NCBI RefSeq assembly: GCF_003384725.1
Contig: NZ_QNVV01000002.1
Coordinates: forward strand, 62,001 to 126,000
From: Chryseobacterium pennipullorum
GTDB lineage: Bacteria > Bacteroidota > Bacteroidia > Flavobacteriales > Weeksellaceae
DNA length: 64,000 nt
Direction: 5' to 3'
Within the stretch, counting starts at the first letter, position 1; the number at the start of each line of letters is the position of its first letter. Position numbers and translations under genes: made by a program. Positions 45,301-52,942 of this stretch are shown here, one piece after another. Under the pieces are notes generated by a model that saw only the letters and a program-made list of their open reading frames with translations, did not search any database and was not told the origin of the DNA.

Positions 45301-45662
45301 TGGATCTTATTTTTATCTGAAACCTCAGATGTCAGTCTTACCGTATAATTGGTTTTATCTTCATTAATGAGAATAATCCTGGATTCATATCCCGGATAAC
45401 TTACCAATATCGATTTGGTACCTGCCGGGATCTCCAGTATAAACTTTCCGTCCTTATCGGATACTGTACCTACGGATACACTTTCAATAATTCCGTCCAA
45501 ATCCGTTTTTGTAGAAACAGACTGGGCTTCTATTTTTATGGATGCCCCGGCAATTGCACCGGAAGTACTACCATCTTCTATCTTTCCTGTAATCGTTTTC
45601 TTTTCCTGAGCAAACGCAACCTGAGCAGCTAAAAGAGGTAAAAGTATTAGAGTTTTTTTCAT
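42330..45662 (-). CDS. SusC/RagA family TonB-linked outer-membrane transporter
   Basis: The 1110-residue protein has a signal peptide (LILLPLLAAQVAFAQ), a carboxypeptidase-D-like domain (about 22-115), a TonB-box region (IQEVIITGYQ), a plug domain (about 130-260; KIRIRGTASLSG, DAAATAIYGARAANGVI) and a 22-strand barrel ending in the aromatic VTIGFNVSF. The N-terminal domain has an unusual stretch, SVSTKTDLDGIIESVSV, which interrupts the typical carboxypeptidase-like fold. It starts 6 bp after the protease gene and thus shares its transcript. Confidence 0.93.
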   Translation of the reverse strand: MKKTLILLPLLAAQVAFAQEKKTITGKIEDGSTSGAIAGASIKIEAQSVSTKTDLDGIIESVSVGTVSDKDGKFILEIPAGTKSILVSYPGYESRIILINEDKTNYTVRLTSEVSDKNKIQEVIITGYQKIEKRKQTSAVATVKMDNISQAGVASVDQMLAGQIAGVAVAPQTGAPGAPTKIRIRGTASLSGPQDPLWVIDGLPLEGNDVPNFTDKDNIDQLQNFSIAGLNPNDIEDITILKDAAATAIYGARAANGVISITTKKGKKGSMKLNFSADTFITARPDFDRLNLLNASEKVDLELMLAKRADLTYRADKGEVMRILTQNHQLEDYRAGGLEALNPLTRQQLNSLRNNTTDWGKLLYRNAINKQYGVSISGGSDTSDYYFSLGYFDEEGTTIGTGFKRYNLTLKNNYKLSDKLNAGISIFGTQSERQSFMTDADAAASPVNYSRNANPYLNPFNPDGSYRYDKDIDGFADTYVPFNFLEERENTSYTLKNHSLKAILDLEYKVSKNLKFTSQLGIQYDTNKTEKYAGQETYFTRKMKEATRYYKDGAYRYFLPAGDIKQNWDNDFFQYNWKLQGTYNTRINSVHEIDLMAGTELRKTEDNTTLTRAFGYNKNTRTATPIAFPSANFAAEKKYETYREMPPVENAYASMFATASYTYDQKYTFFGSVRYDGTNLFGVNKKYKYLPIWAVSGSWLVTKENFMKNLTPVSNLRLRASYGLQGNIDRNTSPFFIGEYSYANILPGMREDVINVISPPNDKLRWEKTTNVNVGLDLGLFNNRINLTADVYSRKGTDMISMKETPLETGFEYTMMNWGSLTNKGFELALSTRNINKENFKWSTTINFAHNKSNVISEQPRDNAMLPSREGLPVNAVFALKTAGMDENGNPMFWKGNEKVSAADFFKLYDVYADFLPGQLVDTKLSNEELRNLFTYVGDRDPKFTGGLINTFKVRNFDLTVAATFNFKQTVMRTPSYRGMEFDRGRNYTREIYEAGSSLPGITSGDMDANPDGWMANKWFAGNRSNTYGLLDIWAKEVSYVRISSIRLGYTLPKEFTAPMGITSLRLSVEGRNLFVFSNGYDGYFDPETYGNIYAQPITKSVTIGFNVSF

Positions 45663-45668
45663 AGCTGT

Positions 45669-48236
45669 TTATTTGTTTAAAGCCTCTTCAATACGAATGA
45701 TTAAATCTGTGTAATGAGCCCTTGAGGAATCATCACCTTTGTATCTGGTTCTATTCAGCAAGTCCAGAACTTTCTGAAGTTCCGCTCTCTTATAGGTGGT
45801 CACCTCAGACACCCTTTTCATCGATGAGTAATTGATATTCCTCAGACCGAGATCTTCTTCATGGAAATTACAGATCGTTGGAATATTCAGGGTGTTGTCC
45901 GCCTTTAATGCTTTTACTGCTGTTTTTTCAAATAATTTATTGACAGAAACAATCAGAGCATCTACGTAGTTTTTCTGGGCCATTTTTTCAAGAATACTCA
46001 GACTTTCTTTTTTACTGAAAACTGCCGTTCTTACCTGATCAAATAAATTCTCAACGGTATAGATCTCATCTTTGGAACCTGAAACTTCATGTTTTAATTC
46101 GTTTTCTAGAAGTCTCAGAAGTCTGTCATCCATAAACAGGGAGTAGATATTGGCATACTGCATTCCTCTTGCCAAGGTATACGGAGTCTGCTCAAACGGC
46201 CCCATCGGTGAGTTTTTAACAGGATACGTTTTTTCCGTGATAGGATTGAAAAATAACCATTCCGGTAAATGGATCGCATTTTTCACAAGATAATACACTG
46301 CTCTTCTCTGAATGTCTGCCGGAACTGCTTCATAGGCTTTTTTCTTATTTCCGAAAACAGTATTGTTCAGATAGATTCCTCCCACATTTGCCATCACATG
46401 ACCTGTATATAGATCCCACTGTCCGATCACACCCAGATAAAGCTTTCCGGCATCCGTATACTCTTTTCCGTCTTCATAGGTCCATTGTAACAGATTGTTC
46501 AACACTACCTTCAGGTTTTTCATTCCGTACTCACTGGCCTTCATGGCATCATCACCCAGATCTTCAGACTGTGAACGCGGATCGATGGTCTCCAGGTAGC
46601 TTTGCTGCTCACCATAGAAGTACATGGGATCATCCTCATGTTTCTCAATAAGATTTCTGAGTGCTTTTTTCTCAGCAAATTCATCCGGATACCAACGGTA
46701 CCCCCATTCTATAGCATACTTATCATACAATCCTATTTTCGGAGTTATTGCCGTTACGCCATCCTCCGGCTGAGCTACATAATTGTAACGGGCATAGTCC
46801 ATAATAGAAGGGGCAGTACCTCCCATCTTATCCGTAAACTCTTTTGAACGTAGAGACTCTACCGGAAAAGCAAAGGAAGCTCCCATATTATGCTTCAATC
46901 CGAAAGTATGCCCTACTTCGTGAGACGAAACGAAACGGATAGCTTCTCCCATGTGCTCATCACTGAATTTATTACCACGGGATTTCGCATCTATAGGTCC
47001 TGTTTGAATTCTCATCCAGTCGTGAAGAGAGGTCATTACATTATGCCACCAGATAATATCGGCTTCTATAATTTCACCACTTCTCGGGTCTACAACGGAC
47101 GGGCCCATCGCATTAGATTTTGGCGAAGCGGCATAAGTAATCACTGAATACCTCACATCATCAATATCAAAGTCCTCGTCTTTCTCATCCGGCATCTTTG
47201 CAATGACCGCATTCTTGAATCCGGCCTGCTCAAAGGCAGCCTGCCAGTCATGAACTCCGGCAATAATTTTTTCCCGCCACTGCTTTGGAGTGGAAGGATC
47301 AATATAATAGATAATCGGCTTTTTAGGTTCTACCAGCTCCCCTTTCAAATACCTTTCTTTATCTTCATCTTTCGGCTCAAGATTCCATTTGGTGATGAAA
47401 TACTTTTCGTCCATTTTCTGCTGACGATCGCTGAATGACCAGTGTTTTTCAGAGAAGAAACCCACCCTTGAATCTGCTGTTCTAGGCTTCATCGGGGTCT
47501 GGGAAAGCAAAACAAGATTCGTGGTCACACCAAGGGTTACCGGAAGATCTACCCCACCTTCATTCACAGAGGTAGACAGCTGGGATTTCACAACAAGGTT
47601 CTGAGGAAATGTCTTCACTCCCTCTATATAAGAAAGGCTGGATTTCACCGATCCTCCCAATCCTACATTGGCCAGTACATCATTAAAACTCTTCTGATTT
47701 CCATCAAAAATTTTGTTTACTTTGATGGCTACAGCAGTAGAATCACTGTTTTGTGCCTCAATATCAAACACCTCAATCACAGATTCTGAAAAGTTGTCTT
47801 TTACAGATTTTGTGATGGCATCGTTTTTAGGAGATGATACCCTTGGGACCATCGTTTTAACCCATACTTTTTTAGCAACACGGTCACGGTAGAAAGAGAT
47901 GACCTTATTTTCATAATTCATTCCTTTGTTCAGGCCAGCCTCATTTACCTGCATGGGTACCTGAGACAATTTGTTGACTACCAGAAACTGGCGTCCCATA
48001 AGACTGTCAGGGATTTCAAAATAAACATCTGTCTTTACCTGGATGGTATTAAAAAGTCCTTTTTTGTAAGTCCCTTTTTTGACCAGATCTTCGATTTTCT
48101 TTGTTTTTTTTGATGCCGAAACATCTGCTTTCTCTGTTTTTTCTTTATTGACCTTTACCGTATCTTTTTTTTGTGCCATGGCCATTGGTGAGGCTACAGC
48201 AAGTCCTAAGTACAGTGCCAGTCTGTAATTCTTCAT
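45669..48236 (-). CDS. Secreted zinc-dependent metalloprotease (DUF5117/DUF5118 type)
   Basis: The 855-residue protein has a signal peptide (LALYLGLAVASPMAMAQ) and the layout of the DUF5117-DUF5118-DUF4953 metalloproteases of Bacteroidota. The zinc site is intact: HEVGHTFGLKH, with His439, Glu440, His443 and His449, the HExxHxxGxxH pattern of metzincins. The start at 48236 is preferred over two upstream candidates because it begins the signal peptide. As first gene of a protease-susC-susD operon it should release peptides for import. It has no T9SS sorting domain, so it probably acts in the periplasm or at the cell surface. Confidence 0.88.
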   Translation of the reverse strand: MKNYRLALYLGLAVASPMAMAQKKDTVKVNKEKTEKADVSASKKTKKIEDLVKKGTYKKGLFNTIQVKTDVYFEIPDSLMGRQFLVVNKLSQVPMQVNEAGLNKGMNYENKVISFYRDRVAKKVWVKTMVPRVSSPKNDAITKSVKDNFSESVIEVFDIEAQNSDSTAVAIKVNKIFDGNQKSFNDVLANVGLGGSVKSSLSYIEGVKTFPQNLVVKSQLSTSVNEGGVDLPVTLGVTTNLVLLSQTPMKPRTADSRVGFFSEKHWSFSDRQQKMDEKYFITKWNLEPKDEDKERYLKGELVEPKKPIIYYIDPSTPKQWREKIIAGVHDWQAAFEQAGFKNAVIAKMPDEKDEDFDIDDVRYSVITYAASPKSNAMGPSVVDPRSGEIIEADIIWWHNVMTSLHDWMRIQTGPIDAKSRGNKFSDEHMGEAIRFVSSHEVGHTFGLKHNMGASFAFPVESLRSKEFTDKMGGTAPSIMDYARYNYVAQPEDGVTAITPKIGLYDKYAIEWGYRWYPDEFAEKKALRNLIEKHEDDPMYFYGEQQSYLETIDPRSQSEDLGDDAMKASEYGMKNLKVVLNNLLQWTYEDGKEYTDAGKLYLGVIGQWDLYTGHVMANVGGIYLNNTVFGNKKKAYEAVPADIQRRAVYYLVKNAIHLPEWLFFNPITEKTYPVKNSPMGPFEQTPYTLARGMQYANIYSLFMDDRLLRLLENELKHEVSGSKDEIYTVENLFDQVRTAVFSKKESLSILEKMAQKNYVDALIVSVNKLFEKTAVKALKADNTLNIPTICNFHEEDLGLRNINYSSMKRVSEVTTYKRAELQKVLDLLNRTRYKGDDSSRAHYTDLIIRIEEALNK

Positions 48237-48284
48237 TAAAATAGTCCGATTCATTCCAAATAGTAAATATCTTAGTTTCAGCCG

Positions 48285-48292
48285 CAAAGCTA
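48285..48292 (-). promoter_or_regulatory. -7 box of the protease-susC-susD operon
   Basis: The minus strand reads TAGCTTTG (48292-48285), a perfect TAnnTTTG. The transcript would start near 48278, about 42 nt before the ATG. No good -33 box is found at the right distance, which fits a promoter that needs an activator. Confidence 0.6.
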
Positions 48293-48321
48293 TAGGTATA
48301 GAAAGTCATATGATAGTATTA

Positions 48322-48354
48322 GGGAGTGAAAGGTGTTTTTTCGGGAGTGAATGG
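48322..48354 (-). promoter_or_regulatory. Putative LytTR operator (two 9-bp direct repeats)
   Basis: On the plus strand GGGAGTGAA occurs at 48322-48330 and again at 48343-48351, 12 bp apart; extended to 12 bases the copies differ at one position (GGGAGTGAAAGG and GGGAGTGAATGG). Read on the operon strand the repeat is TTCACTCCC. Start-to-start distance is 21 bp, two helical turns. Known LytTR regulators bind 9-bp direct repeats with 12-13 bp between them. The pair lies about -44 to -73 from the predicted start of the protease transcript, a typical activator position. Confidence 0.65.
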
Positions 48355-48363
48355 ATTAAATTT

Positions 48364-49959
48364 TTACTTCAATAAAGGTAAAAAACATACGAAATATTCA
48401 CCTTCTAAAGAAATATGAAGAGAATTATTCCTAAAATATTCATAAACCTGATTCAAATAATTAATCCCGAACTTTTCTCCCTGGACAGTTTCTGTTCTGG
48501 GCTGCCACGTATTCTTTACAGTAATTCCATCTTTTTCTACCATTATACTAATCTCCAACGGCTGATCTATCGTTGCTATATTATGTTTTATTGCATTCTC
48601 GGTAACAATCTGCAAAGAGAGATAGGGTATTTTTTTTTCAAGGCTGCTCTCCTCATTAATTACCAAACTAAACCTCAGTTCCTCATCAAACCTGCTTTTC
48701 AAAAGGTCCATATATTTCTGGATAAAGCTGATTTCCTGAGCAACGGAAACTATGTTTTCTTTGGGAGGCACTATAAGATACCGGTAAATCTTGGAAAGAT
48801 TCATGGTAAATTTCTGAGCATTGTCTTTATTGATCCCAATCAACATATAAAGAGAATTCAGGGAATTGAATAGAAAATGCGGATTGATATTATTTTTAAG
48901 CTGCTGAAGCTGGTTGATCACTTCTGCCTTATGCATTTTCTCGTTCTCTACCAGCAGCAGATTTTTTTCAGACTGTATTTTTTCTTTTTCCCGGTATGCG
49001 ATATGGGCGGATCTCTGAAACAGGATAAAAACTGTAACGATTAGAAACAGTGCGGCCAGAAATATATAAACCGTATAGGCCTTTATTTTATTAATATTTT
49101 CATCAATAATAAAATTGACATGATTCACCACGGTGTATCCTTCAAAATTATCGGTCTTTAATGGTTTTATGAACCGTGTTACCTCTACCCCCAGGTATTC
49201 CGAAAGGGCTGTACCTTTGGTATATCCTGCTGTAGTGGTACTGCATAGGGTATCTTTGGCTTTAATATCAGTAAAATCAAAAATACTTTTACCGATGTAC
49301 TTCTTTTCCGGATGGGTAATGCAAATTCCTTCGCGGGTAAAAACATAGGCATAGGTATTGGAACTTTTATCCACATTGATAAAATACTGGTGAAGATCAT
49401 CAAGACTTACCGTTGAGCCATAAAACAACCTGCTTTTATCCTTCAGCATCAAAGAATCATAGCTTACCCAATACATACTGTCTTTGCGGGTCACCAGAAG
49501 ATCACGGAAATGTCCGGGGCCGTTATTTTGGATGACGATTGATTTATTCCCATTTTCTTTATTTTTGAAAACCTCAGCCAAAGGATTGTTGGTATCAGAT
49601 GTTCCGGTAGTACTATTCTCATAATAATACCAGCTATAGGGAAGCAGATTTCTTTTTTTGTTTAGATCGTTTAATACAGATGAATAGTCTTTGTAATTTT
49701 TCAGGCCGTCTTTTTGGATCAGTGCACGAAGAAGATACTGATAGTCCTCGATATTTCTAAATTCGTGTTCCACCGATTCATATTTCCGGAAGAATGTTTT
49801 TTTTGCAAAATCATCCGTATTTTTCCTGCTGTCTTCAGTAATCAGAAGACTTAAAACAGCAAATGCTGCCACAGCAATCAGTGAGGCAGTTAGGGCAGCG
49901 ATAAAAAAATATTTTTGGGATAAGGTGTGCCTAAAGTTGATCTTCAATTTCTTCAGCAT
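48364..49959 (-). CDS. LytS-type sensor histidine kinase with Cache-like sensor
   Basis: The 531-residue kinase has a membrane helix (about 18-42), an extracytoplasmic domain of about 250 residues with the Cache-like motif REGICITHPEKKYIGKSI, a second helix (about 295-315), a coiled-coil linker and a His_kinase/HATPase module. The phospho-acceptor histidine is in NINPHFLFNSLNSL (near residue 357), and the ATPase N-box is seen as LQIVTENAIKHNI. ATG 49959 is used because the longer frame starts with TTG. The partner is most likely the LytTR regulator at 40159-40923. Cache-type sensors of this class usually bind small molecules such as amino acids or carboxylates. Confidence 0.9.
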   Translation of the reverse strand: MLKKLKINFRHTLSQKYFFIAALTASLIAVAAFAVLSLLITEDSRKNTDDFAKKTFFRKYESVEHEFRNIEDYQYLLRALIQKDGLKNYKDYSSVLNDLNKKRNLLPYSWYYYENSTTGTSDTNNPLAEVFKNKENGNKSIVIQNNGPGHFRDLLVTRKDSMYWVSYDSLMLKDKSRLFYGSTVSLDDLHQYFINVDKSSNTYAYVFTREGICITHPEKKYIGKSIFDFTDIKAKDTLCSTTTAGYTKGTALSEYLGVEVTRFIKPLKTDNFEGYTVVNHVNFIIDENINKIKAYTVYIFLAALFLIVTVFILFQRSAHIAYREKEKIQSEKNLLLVENEKMHKAEVINQLQQLKNNINPHFLFNSLNSLYMLIGINKDNAQKFTMNLSKIYRYLIVPPKENIVSVAQEISFIQKYMDLLKSRFDEELRFSLVINEESSLEKKIPYLSLQIVTENAIKHNIATIDQPLEISIMVEKDGITVKNTWQPRTETVQGEKFGINYLNQVYEYFRNNSLHISLEGEYFVCFLPLLK

Positions 49960-50035
49960 TCTTCTTTTCTTCAAAGAAATATTCAGACAGAATTTGCTTT
50001 TGCCTTATTTCCTTTACAGATAAATTATTCGTTTG

Positions 50036-50043
50036 CAAAGATA
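50036..50043 (-). promoter_or_regulatory. -7 box of the sensor kinase gene
   Basis: The minus strand reads TATCTTTG (50043-50036), a perfect -7 box. The leader would be about 70 nt. The -33 region is weak. Confidence 0.55.
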
Positions 50044-50142
50044 TAACAAAGATTTCAGGACCATAAAGTGAATTATTTATAAATATGAAACCAGCCATCA
50101 ACAGGTTGTTTTCCCGACAAAACTTTTACTTTTTAGGTACAA

Positions 50143-50173
50143 AATAAAAAACTGCTGTAAACACAACAGTTTT
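50143..50173 (-). terminator. Terminator of the isochorismatase-esterase operon
   Basis: An 11-bp stem with one G-T pair (50148-50158 with 50163-50173) is followed on the minus strand by a T-rich tail. It lies 21 bp after the stop of the minus-strand gene at 50195. Confidence 0.7.
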
Positions 50174-50194
50174 GATGAGCCATGATTCCATTTC

Positions 50195-50761
50195 CTATAG
50201 AATTTTTAATAATTTTTCAGCATCCAGAATGGTAGCAAATTCGTTATTCAAATTGGCCAATGCCATAAGATGAACCAATTCTGCCTGATATTTTTCTCCA
50301 TGGATTCCAACACTGTCAAAAGCTGCCGTAGCATCAGAAACCACATAGGTCTCATATCCAAAATTTCCAGCCATTCTTACTGTCGTAGAGACACAATGAT
50401 TAGTGGTAATCCCCAGAACTACAAGTGTATCTATATTCTGAAGATCTAATTTTTCTTTCAGATCAGTTCCTATAAAAGCACTGTTTACCTTTTTTGTAAA
50501 AATACACTCATTATTTTGAGGTAAAACATGCTCATTGAATTCAAATCCAGGGTTAGATTCATGCAATCTGGAAGTAAGATCTGCTGAACTGTGGCGGATA
50601 TGAAATACCGGCAAATCCAGTTCTCGCCATCTTTGAAGTATTTTTCCGCTTATTGCTTCTGCTTCCTTATTATTTCTGTGGCCTCCCCAATAGTCTTCAT
50701 CAAGAAAGCCTTTTTGAATATCAATAAGGAGTAATGCCGGATTTTTGTCTCGTAATTTCAT
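50195..50761 (-). CDS. Isochorismatase-like cysteine hydrolase
   Basis: The 188-residue protein has the cysteine-hydrolase fold with the triad Asp in LLIDIQKGFLDE (about residue 13), Lys in FTKKVNSAFIGT (about 91-92) and Cys in TTNHCVSTTVRMAGN (about 119). These match isochorismatase/nicotinamidase-like hydrolases; the lack of the nicotinamidase metal-binding DxH motif argues against PncA. It is 17 bp downstream of an esterase gene and opposite to an HxlR regulator. Confidence 0.87.
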   Translation of the reverse strand: MKLRDKNPALLLIDIQKGFLDEDYWGGHRNNKEAEAISGKILQRWRELDLPVFHIRHSSADLTSRLHESNPGFEFNEHVLPQNNECIFTKKVNSAFIGTDLKEKLDLQNIDTLVVLGITTNHCVSTTVRMAGNFGYETYVVSDATAAFDSVGIHGEKYQAELVHLMALANLNNEFATILDAEKLLKIL

Positions 50762-50778
50762 GTGATATTGTAAAAAAA

Positions 50779-51723
50779 TTATTTGAAAAGTCTGTCCATG
50801 AGAAAGTTTTTATAGTCATCCCGGAGAGGTGATTCAAACAGGTCAAATACATGCAAAGCCCCGGGAATCACCCACAGTTCTGTTTTTACACCAGCCTTGT
50901 ATAAATATTGCGCGTATTCTATATCTTCATCCCGCAAAGGATCAAGTTCACACGCAACAATGGTAGTCTTAGGCAATTTTGAAAAGTTATCATAACAGGT
51001 CAGATCTGAATACCTTATACTTTTTCCATTATTGTCTTCGCCCAGAAAATGGAGCCAGGCGGTCCGGGCATAGTTTTTATTCCATAGCGGGATGTCTGTA
51101 AACTCGTCCATTGAAGAAGTATTCAGCTTATGATGAACAACGGGATACAGTAAAAACTGATGCTGTATATTCTGAATATCATGATCAGCTGCCATTTGGG
51201 CTACTGCAGCAGCTAAATGGCCTCCCGCACTTGCCCCATATACAGTGATACGGTCTGGATTGACACCCAATTGAGTATCTCCATTATCGATCAGCCACTT
51301 TAAAGCATCAAAACCATCCAGAATCGGAACCGGAAACCGATATTGGGGAGCTAACCTGTAGTCTACCGATATGATGGTTGCATTCATTTTATCCGCAATT
51401 TCAAACATCTGGTCATCCACCTGCTCTGGCAGTCCGAAAACATATCCGCCTCCATGAAAATAAAGAAGAACCTTATCCCGTTCGAAATTTTCGGATTGAT
51501 AAATGTGAAGCCTTATATCGAAATTATCTTGTGAACTTGGTACAAAAATATCTTTTACAATAATACGGTCGTGCTTTTTAAAAGGATTTTCCTTTACAAA
51601 TGCTCTTCTTTCCTGCTGAACAATCTCCGGAGCATCAGAAAAAAGTGTTTCATCAATTTCTAGTGAGTAAGAAATACTTTCAATGCTTTGTTTTAAATCT
51701 TTGTCAATTCTATTAAAATCCAT
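50779..51723 (-). CDS. Alpha/beta hydrolase, HSL-type acetyl esterase
   Basis: This 314-residue enzyme belongs to the hormone-sensitive-lipase family: the oxyanion motif is YFHGGGYVFG, the nucleophile elbow is YGASAGGHLA, and the other triad members are in CELDPLRDED and GALHVFDLF. It is cytoplasmic (no signal peptide). The gene is divergent from the HxlR regulator and is followed by an isochorismatase-like gene, suggesting a small regulated module for a detoxification or catabolic step. Confidence 0.88.
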   Translation of the reverse strand: MDFNRIDKDLKQSIESISYSLEIDETLFSDAPEIVQQERRAFVKENPFKKHDRIIVKDIFVPSSQDNFDIRLHIYQSENFERDKVLLYFHGGGYVFGLPEQVDDQMFEIADKMNATIISVDYRLAPQYRFPVPILDGFDALKWLIDNGDTQLGVNPDRITVYGASAGGHLAAAVAQMAADHDIQNIQHQFLLYPVVHHKLNTSSMDEFTDIPLWNKNYARTAWLHFLGEDNNGKSIRYSDLTCYDNFSKLPKTTIVACELDPLRDEDIEYAQYLYKAGVKTELWVIPGALHVFDLFESPLRDDYKNFLMDRLFK

Positions 51724-51865
51724 GAGGGTAAATATTTTATTCTACATCAACAATAAAAGCTTCTTTCTAACAGAATACTTCATGTTTTTATTTGTAAATT
51801 TAAATGATCAATCCAGTGCTTTCCAAGTACACAAAAGATTGTATGGAACGAACAAAAATGTAAGT

Positions 51866-52225
51866 ATGAGTATTAAAGAATCATCCACTAATAACGAAAA
51901 TAAAAAGACCCTGGAGTACAGCTGCTCCGAAATATATGCCGTCAATCTGATCAGTGGCCGCTGGATTCTTTCTATCTGCTATCATCTCAAACACGGAAAA
52001 CTCCGTTTTTTTGAACTGAAAGATAAGATCAACAATATTTCTGAAAGGATGCTTACTCTTCAACTAAAAAAAATGGAACAGGAAGAACTGATCATCAAAA
52101 GAGTGTATGCAGAAGTACCTGTAAAGGTAGAGTACGAACTGACAGAGATCGGTAAGCAATTGATGCCGGTGCTTCAACAGCTGGAAATTTGGGGTAAGGA
52201 ACATAAAAAGATCAAGAAAAAATAA
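51866..52225 (+). CDS. HxlR family transcriptional regulator
   Basis: The 119-residue protein is a single winged helix of the HxlR type, with CSEIYAVNLISGRWILSI at the N-terminus and LRFFELKDKINNISERML as the recognition region. HxlR proteins often sense electrophiles or aldehydes, and usually carry a redox-sensitive cysteine near the N-terminus; two cysteines are present here. ATG 51866 is chosen because the preceding frame is not HxlR-like. It most probably controls the divergent esterase/isochorismatase pair. Confidence 0.88.
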   Translation: MSIKESSTNNENKKTLEYSCSEIYAVNLISGRWILSICYHLKHGKLRFFELKDKINNISERMLTLQLKKMEQEELIIKRVYAEVPVKVEYELTEIGKQLMPVLQQLEIWGKEHKKIKKK

Positions 52226-52255
52226 CAGGCTCTCTTTTTATCAAGACAGCCTGTT
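52216..52255 (-). terminator. Terminator shared by convergent genes
   Basis: AACAGGCT (52224-52231) pairs with AGCCTGTT (52248-52255). On the minus strand the stem runs into a T-rich tail (A-run from 52216 on the plus strand), ending the transcript of the gene at 52264. It overlaps the end of the HxlR gene. Confidence 0.65.
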
Positions 52256-52263
52256 GATGATAT

Positions 52264-52932
52264 CTATAACTTATAATTGTAACCAATCTGAACCATAAAA
52301 GGCAGGTGTGGTTTGGTTTTAAAGTCCTGTGAAATTACCTTTCCTAATTTCAAATAGATTTCCTGACGGGGAAAGGAGTAGCCGGTTTGAATTCCATAGT
52401 AAAAATTACCTCCCGTTGAGGGTTCATACCAACCATTTTTTACATCAGGAAATATGTCCTGATAATGCTCTGTATGCTGAAAATGACTAACGATGGCTTT
52501 GTCAAAACCTACCTCAGCTGCTCCATACCATCTGGGTTTGTAATATCCTATAACTCCGGCCATATCTAATCCGAAACTGCCAATCGCAACATTATCATTT
52601 TCAAATCTCCGGAACAGACCCTGAACTCTTGTGGAAAACTGAATATCCCGAATCCTGAACCACCTGACATTAGCGCCTGCCTTCACCTTAAAATCATCCA
52701 GAAGAGTTTCTCCCAATGGAGTAGAAAGATCTGCACCTACAATAACAGGAAACCATCCGGTATTGAATTGGTATCCGTAACCTATTCCGAAAACTGCTCC
52801 GTATTCTGCTCCAATATTGGCATTCAGGATATGTCTTTCTTTAGCCTGCAGAGCTGCCCAATTAACAGTTTGAGATTTCACAGCATGATCTGTCAGTATA
52901 AACAGTAAGACTGATAGTATATTTTTGTTCAT
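52264..52932 (-). CDS. Predicted outer-membrane beta-barrel protein
   Basis: The 222-residue protein has a signal peptide (SVLLFILTDHAVKSQ) and about eight amphipathic strands with aromatic girdles (YGAVFGIGYGYQFNTGWFP, FYYGIQTGYSFPRQE), ending in an odd-positioned aromatic pair (QIGYNYKL). These are marks of a small outer-membrane barrel. No family was recognised. It lies 10 bp after the peptidase-like lipoprotein gene, so the two share an operon. Confidence 0.7.
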   Translation of the reverse strand: MNKNILSVLLFILTDHAVKSQTVNWAALQAKERHILNANIGAEYGAVFGIGYGYQFNTGWFPVIVGADLSTPLGETLLDDFKVKAGANVRWFRIRDIQFSTRVQGLFRRFENDNVAIGSFGLDMAGVIGYYKPRWYGAAEVGFDKAIVSHFQHTEHYQDIFPDVKNGWYEPSTGGNFYYGIQTGYSFPRQEIYLKLGKVISQDFKTKPHLPFMVQIGYNYKL

Positions 52933-52942
52933 GATATTTTTT

